Assembly: GCA_963843755.1 (NCBI GenBank) | Contig: CAWJLS010000005.1 | Coordinates: 62,001 to 126,000 of the forward strand | Length of the DNA stretch: 64,000 nucleotides | Direction of reading: 5' to 3' | Origin: CAWJLS01 sp963843755 | GTDB lineage: Bacteria > Acidobacteriota > Thermoanaerobaculia > Multivoradales > DATKCC01 | Part shown: piece after piece, positions 52,075 to 59,888 of the stretch | Layout: each line of letters opens with the position of its first letter | How positions within the stretch are numbered: position 1 is the stretch's first letter | The notes under the pieces: model-generated | Told to the model about the DNA's origin: nothing | Seen by the model: the letters and a program-made list of their open reading frames with translations, nothing else | Databases searched by the model: none | Position numbers and translations under genes: made by a program

Positions 52075-53334
52075 ATGCCCGACATACGTGACGGACGCCG
52101 CAGAGTGGTCGTGACCGGGGTGGGACTCGTCTCCCCCCTCGGCATCGGGACCGCCCCGACCTGGGACGGCCTGATGGCGAAGCGGGTGGGGATCGGTCCG
52201 ATCACCCGGTTCGACGCCTCCGAGTATCAGTGCCGCATCGCCGGCGAGGTGCCGGGCTTCGATCCCCTCGACTTCATCGAGAAGAAGGAAGTCAAGAAGA
52301 GCGACACCTTCGTCCACTACGCCATCGCCGCCGCCGACTTCGCGGTCCGGGATTCCGGGCTCGAGGTGACGGAGGACAACGCGGCCCGGGTCGGGGTGAT
52401 CATCGGCTCGGGGATCGGCGGCCTGCCGTTGATCGAGGCGATGCACGAGACCCTGATGACCCGCGGGCCGTCACGGATCTCGCCGTTCTTCATCCCCGGC
52501 CTGATCGTCAACATGGCGGCCGGGCAGGTGTCGATCCGTTACGGCGCCAGGGGGCCCAACGAGTCCCCGGCCACGGCCTGCACCACCGGCCTCCACGCGG
52601 TGGGCGACGCCTACCGCAAGATCCAGCACGGCTACGCCGACGCCATGATCTGCGGCGGCACCGAGTCCGTGGTCACGCCGCTGGCGATCGGCGGCTTCGC
52701 GGCCATGCGGGCACTCAGCCTGAGGAACGACGAGCCCGAAAAGGCCTGCCGCCCCTGGGACAAGGACCGCGACGGCTTCATCCTGGGCGAAGGCGCCGGC
52801 ATCCTGGTGCTGGAGGAGCTGGAGACGGCAAAGCGGCGCGGTGCGCCGATCTACGCCGAGCTCCTCGGCTACGGCATGAGCGCCGACGCCTACCACATCT
52901 CCGCGCCCCACCCCGAGGGCGACGGCGCCGTCCAGGTGATGATCGAAGCCCTCGCCGACGCCGGCCTGCCCAAGGAGTCGATCGGCTACATCAACGCCCA
53001 CGGCACGTCGACCGATCTCGGCGACCTGGCCGAGGTCAAGGCGATCAAGCGGGTGTTCGGCGACCACGCCTACTCCTTGGCCGTCTCCTCGACCAAGTCC
53101 TCGACCGGTCACCTGCTCGGCGCGGCCGGCGGGCTCGAGTCCGGCATCCTGGCCCTGGCGCTCAAGAACCAGGTGCTGCCGGCGACGCTCAACCTGGACG
53201 AGCCGGGCGAAGGGTGCGACCTCGACTTCGTGCCCAACGAGCCGCGGCCGACCGACCTGGAGTACGCGCTCACCAACTCGTTCGGCTTCGGCGGTACCAA
53301 CGGCGCCCTGATCATGCGCCGCTGGGACGGGTGA
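52075..53334 (+). CDS. fabF: 3-oxoacyl-ACP synthase II
   Basis: 419 residues. Condensing enzyme for chain elongation with malonyl-ACP. The Cys-His-His triad is Cys169 (TACTTGLHA), His309 (NAHGTSTDLGD) and His346 (SSTGHLLGAAGG); PFFIPGLIVNMAAG and FGFGGTNGAL are also present. The ribosome site GAGGGGAGG precedes the start. It ends the fab operon and is convergent with the S9 peptidase gene (4 bp apart). Confidence 0.96.
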   Translation: MPDIRDGRRRVVVTGVGLVSPLGIGTAPTWDGLMAKRVGIGPITRFDASEYQCRIAGEVPGFDPLDFIEKKEVKKSDTFVHYAIAAADFAVRDSGLEVTEDNAARVGVIIGSGIGGLPLIEAMHETLMTRGPSRISPFFIPGLIVNMAAGQVSIRYGARGPNESPATACTTGLHAVGDAYRKIQHGYADAMICGGTESVVTPLAIGGFAAMRALSLRNDEPEKACRPWDKDRDGFILGEGAGILVLEELETAKRRGAPIYAELLGYGMSADAYHISAPHPEGDGAVQVMIEALADAGLPKESIGYINAHGTSTDLGDLAEVKAIKRVFGDHAYSLAVSSTKSSTGHLLGAAGGLESGILALALKNQVLPATLNLDEPGEGCDLDFVPNEPRPTDLEYALTNSFGFGGTNGALIMRRWDG

Positions 53335-53338
53335 TGCG

Positions 53339-55902
53339 CTAGCTGTTCCCCTTCAACCACAGCTCGAAGTAGGCGGCGATCCGCTCGTAGACGTGGCGCT
53401 CGGCCGCGCCGCGGAAGCCGTGCTTCTGGCGCGGGTAGATCGCCATGTCGAACGTCTTGTCCGCCTTGACGAGTGCGTCGGCCATGGCCAGCGTGTTCTG
53501 CGGGTGGACGTTGTCGTCCGCGGTGCCGTGGATGATCAGCAGGTGGTCGGCCAGCTTGTCCGCGTAGGTGATCGCCGACGACGCCTTGTACCCCTCGGCG
53601 TTGTCCTGGGGGCGGTCGAGGTAGCGCTCGGTCCAGATCGTGTCGTAGTAGTGCCAGTCGGTGACCGGCGCGCCCGCCACGCCGGCGCGCCAGGTGCCGG
53701 GCGCGTTGAGCAGCGCGTAGAGGGTGTTGGCGCCGCCGCCCGACCACCCCCAGAGGCCGATCCGCTCCGGGTCGACGAACGGCAAGCCCGACAGGTAGTC
53801 GACGCCCGCCTTCTGGGCCGCCAGGTTGTTGACGCCGAAGCGCCGGAAGGCGCGGTCGGCCCCCCACTGGCCGAAGAAGACCGACGCCCGGTTGTCGACC
53901 ATCAGGACGACGAACCCCCGCTGGGCCATCATCTTGTGCCACAGCCCGCGACCCCGGCGGCCCCACCGGTCGGCGACCACCTGGGAGGAGGGGCCGCCGT
54001 AGTGGTACATGATCACCGGCAGGCGTGCGCCGTTCTCGCCGCCTCGGGACGTCCCCGTCGTGTCGACGCCGGGCGGCACCATGATCGCGGCGGGCAGCTC
54101 GACGCCGTCCGGCCCCGGGATCTGGAAGATCCGCCACTGGGGCAGGGCCGCGGGGTCGAAGGCCGGCGCGGTCTGCGGCAGCTCGGCCACGGTCTGGCCG
54201 CCCGCCGTCTCCAGCCGCTCCCAGCCCGGATGGTCGGCGTCGCTCCAGCGGTGGACCCAGTGCTGGCCGTCGGGGGCCACCAGGGCGCCGTGCCATCCTC
54301 CCGCCGGTCCGTCCGATCGCCTCTTGCCGTGGGCGGAGTCCTCGCCGCCCGCCAGCTCCTCGATCCGTGAGCCGTCGTACGGTACCCGGAGGATGCGCCG
54401 GGTGGCCGCGCCGAGCGGCCCGCTACCGTAGGCGGTGACGATCGCCGCGTCCGGCCCCGCGTAGTCGACGGACTCGACCGCCCAGTCGCCGGAGGTCAGC
54501 GGCCGGATCAGCTCGCAGTGGCCCCCGTCCTGGCTTCCGTCCTGGCTTCCGTCCAGGGGCGCCGGGGCGGAGTAGAGGTAGAGGTGGCGCCAGCCGGAGC
54601 GCGCCGAGGCCCAGAGGATGCGGCCGTCGGCGAGCAGCGTCGTGTCCGTGCCCAGGTCGACCCAGGTGTCGGAGTGCTCGTCGAGGATCGCCCGGCAGGC
54701 GCCGGTGGCCGGATCGCACGAAAGCAGGTCGAGGTCGGTCTGGTCGCGGTTCAGCCGCTCGACCGCCAAGGTCGCGGAGTCCGGGGCCCAGTGGACACGC
54801 GCCAGGTAGGTCTCGTCCCGCTCGGGCGCCACCGCGGTGTCGAGCCACCGGCTCTCGCCCGAGGCGACGTCGAGGACGCCGATCCGCACGGCCGGGTTGG
54901 CGGTGCCCGCCTTGGGGTAGCGCTGGACCTTGGGGGTCGGGTAGACGGGCGTCTGGTCGGGGAGCAGGGTGTACTGCGCCACCGGCGTCTCGTCGAAGTG
55001 GTAGTAGGCGATGTGGGCGCCGTCGGGGCTCCACCAGTAGCCGGTGGGATCGCGGTTCCAGATCTCCTCGGTGTAGACCCAGTCGTTGGTGGCGTTGAGG
55101 GTCACCCCGTCCTCGCCGCCGGAGGTCAGGGCGCGCTCGGAGCCGTTCGCCAGGTCGAGCAGGTGGAGGTCGTCGTCGCGGACGAAGGCGACGTGGCTGC
55201 CGTCGGGCGAGAAGGTCGGCGCCACCTCGGCGGCGTCGGTCGCGGTCAGGCGCGCGATCCCCGCGCTCGCCGTGATCCCCGCGGTCTCCGCGATCTCGTC
55301 ACCCGGCCGGTCGGCACGCCACAGGAACAGGTCGCCGCCGGACTCGATCAGGATCGCGTCGCCGGTGGGCGACCACTGGTAGGCGTCGAGCGAGCGCTTG
55401 GTGCCGGTCCCGTCGTCGTCGCCGCTGGTCGTTCCGCCGGTCTCGGACATCCCCGTGGTCGAGAATCGCCGCCGGCCAGCTCGGTCGCCTCGTCCAGGGC
55501 GCTCACGGGGAAGAGGGTCTCGGCCTGGCCGGTGGCGGCATCCATCCGCCAGAGGGCGTCGCCGTCGCCGCCGTCCCAGACGTAGGTGAGGGCGGAGCCG
55601 TCGGGCATCCAGGCGACCTGGGACGGGGTCGACCCGGTGCGTGCGGAGTCGAACAGGTCGTCGAAGGTCAGGGTGTCGGAGGGCTCGCTCGCCCGGGCGA
55701 GGAGAGGCGTCGCGAGGCAGGCCAGCACGGCCAGCGTCGCGACGGCTCGGACGTGTCGCGCGGGCCGGCGGGACGGCGGGGTGGTGAGGGGAGATGCGGC
55801 GGCGCGGTCGGCGCGATGGGCGCAGGACGCGGCGCGGCGAGCGGGTCGGGAATCGGCTCTGAACACTCTGAACACTCTGAACACTCTGAACACTCTGAAC
55901 AT
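53339..55902 (-). pseudogene. S9 family (dipeptidyl-peptidase IV-like) serine peptidase, split by a frameshift
   Basis: Two overlapping frames together make one exported S9 peptidase of about 850 residues. The N-terminal frame (55902 to about 55455) has a signal segment (VATLAVLACLATPLLARASE) and the first propeller blade (PSQVAWMPDGSALTYVWDGG). The rest runs on in another frame from about 55450 (SLDAYQWSPTGDAILIESGG) to 53339. The catalytic domain is intact: Ser in LWGWSGGGAN, Asp in GTADDNVHPQ, His in KHGFRG. The shift is -1 and falls at a run of four G (minus strand, 55451-55454); one more G would restore a single frame reading SRPRGMSETGG. A sequencing error in the run or a real mutation are both possible. 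The first residues are an in-frame FRV repeat. Translated whole, it would remove dipeptides from exported peptides. Confidence 0.8.
55861..55899 (+). repeat. 9-bp tandem repeat (GAACACTCT x4 and a partial)
   Basis: Perfect head-to-tail copies from 55861 to 55896 plus GAA. On the minus strand they encode FRV units at the start of the S9 peptidase frame, so a change in copy number would not shift the frame. Possibly upstream of the true start. Confidence 0.9.
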
Positions 55903-56007
55903 GGGGCGACGGCCTCCTGGTGAGTGGGATGTCGGGGGCCAGTTTATCGGCTCAGGGGCTCGGGCGGCTTCGTCCGGCGGCGGGCGGGCCCGGTGGCGGC
56001 CGCGAGC

Positions 56008-56688
56008 TCAACCGGGCGGCAGGGGCGGCTCCCGGAAGGGCAGCGTGGGCGCCTCCTGCGGCAAGGTCCCTTCGAGCGCCAGCAGGACCCGTTTCCGGTC
56101 GATCCCGGCGCCGTAGCCGGTCAGGCGGCCGTCGGAGCCGACGATCCGGTGGCACGGCACGACGATGGCGATCGGGTTGCGGTTCATGGCCCCGCCGATC
56201 GCCCGGGCCGCGCCCGGCTGACCGACTGTCCGCGCCAGGTCGCCGTAGCTCCGGGTCTCGCCCCAGGGCACCTCCACGAGCGCCCGCCAGACCGCCCGCT
56301 GGAACGGCGTGCCCTGCGGGTCGAGCGGCAGGTCGAAGCGGCGTCTCCGGCCGGCGAAGTACTCCCCGAGCTGGGCGGCGACGGCGGGCAGCGGCTCCGC
56401 CTCCGGCGCGTGGACCGCGTCGGGGAGGCGCCGGCCGCGGGCCTCGGCGGCGTCGGCGGAGTCGCAGAACCACAGCCTGGTCAGCGCGCCGTCCCGGGCG
56501 ACCGCCAGCAGCGCTCCCAGGCCGCGCACGCCCTCCGGGTCGGGATCGGAGGGCGCGGTCCGCTCCGGGGCGGCATCGCAGGAGATCACCCGGTAGGCCG
56601 TCCGGGAGGAGCCGGCTCCGGTGGCGAGCCGCGCATCGGTTCCCTGCTCGGCCGCTCTCCGGCCGTCCAGCGCCTCGGTTTCGTGCAT
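56008..56688 (-). CDS. ogt: Methylated-DNA-[protein]-cysteine S-methyltransferase (O6-alkylguanine repair)
   Basis: 226 residues from 56688. Suicide repair of O6-alkylguanine: the acceptor Cys179 lies in IVVPCHRIVGSDG, with the helix-turn-helix YGDLARTVGQPGAARAIGGA and the Asn hinge (MNRNPIA). The N-terminal 55 residues precede the usual start and look disordered; an internal start cannot be excluded. It is divergent from pilT with 63 bp between. Confidence 0.92.
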   Translation of the reverse strand: MHETEALDGRRAAEQGTDARLATGAGSSRTAYRVISCDAAPERTAPSDPDPEGVRGLGALLAVARDGALTRLWFCDSADAAEARGRRLPDAVHAPEAEPLPAVAAQLGEYFAGRRRRFDLPLDPQGTPFQRAVWRALVEVPWGETRSYGDLARTVGQPGAARAIGGAMNRNPIAIVVPCHRIVGSDGRLTGYGAGIDRKRVLLALEGTLPQEAPTLPFREPPLPPG

Positions 56689-56751
56689 GGGATGTAGAAT
56701 AGCCAAGTTTCGATCTCGACACACAGTCTGAGCGACGCGAGGGAGAACACG

Positions 56752-58170
56752 TTGGAGCTCGATACACTCCTCAAGCTGATGACCTCGAAAGGGGCTTCGG
56801 ACCTCCACCTGAAGCCGACGCGGCCGCCGCTGATGCGGATCAACGGGCGTCTGCTGCCGGTGGAGTCCGACCCGCTCGGTCCCGACCAGATCCAGTCGAT
56901 GCTCCTCGGCATCCTGACCCCGGCCCAGAAGGCCAAGCTCGAGGACCGGCTGTCGGTCGACATCGGCTACGGGGTGAGCGGCCTGGCCCGCTTCCGCGGC
57001 AACATCTACCTGCAGCGCGGGACCTACGCCGCGTCGTTCCGGCGGGTGCCCTACGACATCAAGAGCGTCGACGACCTCGATCTGCCGGACAGCCTGCTCG
57101 ATTTCTGCAAGATCAACCAGGGCCTGGTCCTGCTCACCGGTCCGACGGGGAGCGGCAAGTCGACCACCCTGGCCGCCCTCATCCAGCACATCTCCCGGAC
57201 CCGCCCGGTGCACGTGATCACCATCGAGGACCCGATGGAGTTCCTGTTCACCGACAACGTGGCGTCGATCTCCCAGCGTGAAGTGGGCATGGACACCACC
57301 GACTTCACCGAGGCCCTGCGCAACGCCGTTCGCCAGGACCCGGACGTCATCATGGTCGGCGAGATGCGCGACCGCGAGACCATCTCGACCGTCATCACCG
57401 CGGCCGAGACCGGCCACCTGGTGTTTTCGACGCTCCACACCAACAGCGCCGCCCAGACCATCGACCGGATCCTCGACAGCTTCCCTTCGGACCAGCAGTC
57501 CCAGGTCCGCGCCCAGCTCGGCCAGGTGCTCAAGGGGGTGGTCTCCATCCAGCTCGTCGAGCGGGCCGAAGGCGGGCGGATCGCGGCGCTCGAGATCTTG
57601 AAAGGCTCGCCGAAGGTCGCCAAGATGGTCGAGGCGGGCGAGACCGGCGGCATCCTCGAAGAGATCGAAAGCTCGGTCCGCTACTACCGCATGCAGTCCA
57701 TGAACCAGTCGCTCCTGGCGATGCTGGTCCACGGCACCATCACCTACGAAGAGGCGATGGCCCGGTCCCCGGACCCGGAGGACCTGTCGCTCAAGCTGCG
57801 CAAGATGTTCCCGAAGATCGAGGAGCGAGGAGGAGACATGAGCCCGTCGACGTCCGATTTCTCCCAGATCCTGGAGCTCCAAGAGTATCGGCGGATGTAC
57901 GAGGAGCAGGAGGAGAAGGTCAAGGTCCGCATGGGGCAGAAGGAGGAGGAGATCTCGAACCTCCGGAGCGAGATCCAGTCCCGCGACGCCCGGCTCCAGG
58001 AGCTCGCCGACGAGCTCCAGCAGGCGGGCGAGGAGCGCGACCGGATGAAAGGGGACTACCAGCGCCTGCGCCAGGAAGCCCAGGAGAAGATCGACAAGCT
58101 CATGGAGCGGATCAAGGAGCTCAACCAGAAGATCATGGGCGACGAGAAGCGGAGCGGGATCTTTAGGTAG
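56752..58170 (+). CDS. pilT: PilT-like type IV pilus retraction ATPase with C-terminal coiled coil
   Basis: 472 residues from TTG at 56752; PilT is usually 345-380. Residues 1-360 are a complete PilT: N-terminal LLKLMTSKGASDLHLKPTRP, Walker A GPTGSGKS (130-137), the Asp box VHVITIEDPMEFLF, Walker B RQDPDVIMVGEMRD and the His box ETGHLVFSTLHTN, then the AIRAK-like region. Residues about 363-472 are extra: a short Ser-rich link and a long highly charged coiled coil (RMYEEQEEKVKVRMGQKEEE and on). PilT depolymerises pili for twitching motility. The added coiled coil may bind a polar or regulatory partner. No other pil gene is in the window. It is divergent from ogt, and a TAGAAT (56695-56700) could be a -10 box. 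Confidence 0.92.
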   Translation: MELDTLLKLMTSKGASDLHLKPTRPPLMRINGRLLPVESDPLGPDQIQSMLLGILTPAQKAKLEDRLSVDIGYGVSGLARFRGNIYLQRGTYAASFRRVPYDIKSVDDLDLPDSLLDFCKINQGLVLLTGPTGSGKSTTLAALIQHISRTRPVHVITIEDPMEFLFTDNVASISQREVGMDTTDFTEALRNAVRQDPDVIMVGEMRDRETISTVITAAETGHLVFSTLHTNSAAQTIDRILDSFPSDQQSQVRAQLGQVLKGVVSIQLVERAEGGRIAALEILKGSPKVAKMVEAGETGGILEEIESSVRYYRMQSMNQSLLAMLVHGTITYEEAMARSPDPEDLSLKLRKMFPKIEERGGDMSPSTSDFSQILELQEYRRMYEEQEEKVKVRMGQKEEEISNLRSEIQSRDARLQELADELQQAGEERDRMKGDYQRLRQEAQEKIDKLMERIKELNQKIMGDEKRSGIFR

Positions 58171-58230
58171 ACATCTGCAAGGGAGCATGTCGCGACGACC
58201 GAGTCGATCTTGCCGGATGCGTCGGTTCTG

Positions 58231-58328
58231 CCGCTCCGATCGACCTTGACGATCTGCTGGATCGCCCCTCCAAACCCCCCGACCCCCTTCCTCCCCTCAC
58301 GGGGAGGCTGGGGGCGCCCCCTCCCGGA
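58231..58328 (+). repeat. Dispersed GC-rich intergenic repeat, copy 3
   Basis: Begins CCGCTCCGATCGACC like copy 2, then CTGGATCG with CCCCTCCAAACCCCCC like copy 1, and ends GGGGGCGCCCCCTCCCGG. It holds the hairpin CCCCTCACGGGG. As with copy 1 it lies between the ends of convergent genes (pilT and the CCA-adding enzyme). Confidence 0.7.
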
Positions 58329-58340
58329 TGTCGAGCCGGG

Positions 58341-59690
58341 TCAGTCCCCCGATGCGGCGGACGTCAGGCTCCGTACCAGCGCCTCCGCCTGCTCCCGGCT
58401 CGCTACCCGCCCGTCGACCTGGGCCCGGCGTAGGACCTCCACCGCCCGGCCGATCTCCGGCCCCGGGCCGACCCCCAGCAGACGACCGATCTCCCGCCCG
58501 TCGAGCAGTTGCGGCGGCTGGCGGATCGCCTCGCCCGCGTCGTGCTCCAACTGGACGAGCTCGGCGGCCCGCTCGACCCACCCCGTCTCGTCCCGGACGG
58601 CGGCGAAGCAGGCGGCGGTGGTCCACAGCTCGCCGGTGGCGTGGAGGAAGCGGCGGCGCTCCGGCCGGCTGGTGGGCAGCCGGTTCCAGGACAGCAGGAC
58701 GCGGATGTCGGACGCGTCGCGCCGGGTCAGGTAGCCCGCGTGGGCCAGGCGCTCGAGGGCGGTCTCGGGGTCGGCGCCGCGGGCGAGGTCGCCCAGGTGA
58801 GCGAAGCTGACCGCCAGCCGGGCCAGCCGGTGGCGCACCGGGAACGGTAGCGTGCCGCCGGCGAGCTGGCGCAGGTGGAGCGCCCGCGGCGCGAGGGCGG
58901 CCATCTCCCGGCACGCGGCGGCGGCGCTGGCCCGCTCCCTGCGCACCGTCCGCACCGGCTCGCCCGGCCGGCCGAGCCAGAGGCCGGGGTAGAGGTCCAG
59001 GGCCTCGAGCAGGGAGAGTGCCCGGTCCGGGTCGGGCTTGGAGAAGATCAGCGAGAGCTCCTCGCGCACCCGCTCCGAGGCGACGTTCGCCACCGCCGGC
59101 GCGGCCGCCCGGGCCAGCTCCAGGGTCGACGGGTCGGCCGAGAACCCCGGGAGCTGGACGAACAGCCGGGCCAGGCGGAGCACCCGGAGCGGATCGCCGG
59201 AGAAGCTGCCTGGGGTCGTCGCCCGCAGGACCCGGTGCCGCAGGTCCTGGAAGCCGTCGAACGGGTCGAGCAGCTCGCCGCGCGGGGTCGAAAGGGCGAT
59301 GGCGTTGATGGTGAAGTCCCGCCGCGCGAGGTCCGCCTCGACCGTCGTTCCCTCCCGGTCCCAGAGGTCGAGCTCGTACGGCTCGGTCTCGTCGCCGGTG
59401 CCGGTCTTGAGCGCCCGGACCACCAGGCGGTAGGCGCCGAACTCCTTGCCTCCCAGGTGGATGACCCGTGCCGAGAGGGCCTCGCCGAGGCGTTGAGCGA
59501 TCGCCGGGCCGCGGTCGGAGACCATGGCGTCCACGTCCCGGCTGGGCAGGGCCAGGAACCGGTCGCGGAGGATGCCGCCGACCAGGTGGGCGTCGACGCC
59601 CTCCGCATTCGCCGCGTCGGAGAGGGCGCGGACGGCGGGATGATGCAGCAGGAGCTGGAAAACCCGAACCGGGTCGCGTCGAGGGGGCAT
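58341..59690 (-). CDS. CCA-adding enzyme / poly(A) polymerase family nucleotidyltransferase
   Basis: 449 residues. The class II nucleotidyltransferase head is at the N-terminus: AHLVGGILRDRFLALPSRDV with Gly38-Gly39 and metal ligands Asp52 and Asp54, then ARRDFTINAIALS and DPFDGFQDLRHRVLRATT, and SFSGDPLRVLRLARL. A neck and helical body follow. Such enzymes add CCA to tRNA 3' ends or poly(A) to RNA; the two cannot be told apart by eye. No HD domain motif is evident at the C-terminus. Confidence 0.88.
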   Translation of the reverse strand: MPPRRDPVRVFQLLLHHPAVRALSDAANAEGVDAHLVGGILRDRFLALPSRDVDAMVSDRGPAIAQRLGEALSARVIHLGGKEFGAYRLVVRALKTGTGDETEPYELDLWDREGTTVEADLARRDFTINAIALSTPRGELLDPFDGFQDLRHRVLRATTPGSFSGDPLRVLRLARLFVQLPGFSADPSTLELARAAAPAVANVASERVREELSLIFSKPDPDRALSLLEALDLYPGLWLGRPGEPVRTVRRERASAAAACREMAALAPRALHLRQLAGGTLPFPVRHRLARLAVSFAHLGDLARGADPETALERLAHAGYLTRRDASDIRVLLSWNRLPTSRPERRRFLHATGELWTTAACFAAVRDETGWVERAAELVQLEHDAGEAIRQPPQLLDGREIGRLLGVGPGPEIGRAVEVLRRAQVDGRVASREQAEALVRSLTSAASGD

Positions 59691-59845
59691 GCAGGCCGAA
59701 GCTTAGTACACCGTGGCAGAAATACGCTCGCATTCGGGCGCCGCCGCATCCACCCCAGCGGCGTTGCGCTCCCTGCGGCAGACCTTCGGGTATGCCTCGG
59801 TCGCGCGCCCGCAACGGCGAGCGAGCCGCCCGATCGAGGGAGAAA

Positions 59846-59874
59846 TTGCAGGAACGCCTGGAGAAAGCTAAACT
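59846..59874 (+). promoter_or_regulatory. Candidate promoter of the gatCA gene
   Basis: TTGCAG (59846-59851), a 17-bp spacer and TAAACT (59869-59874). The start codon at 59889 is 14 bases after the -10 box, so the leader would be about 8 nt or less and there is no ribosome site. Confidence 0.5.
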
Positions 59875-59888
59875 CTTGCCTCAGATTG

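Noticed and set aside
55861..55899. CRISPR-like array
   Set aside because: Units are 9 bp, contiguous and without spacers; it is a simple tandem repeat.
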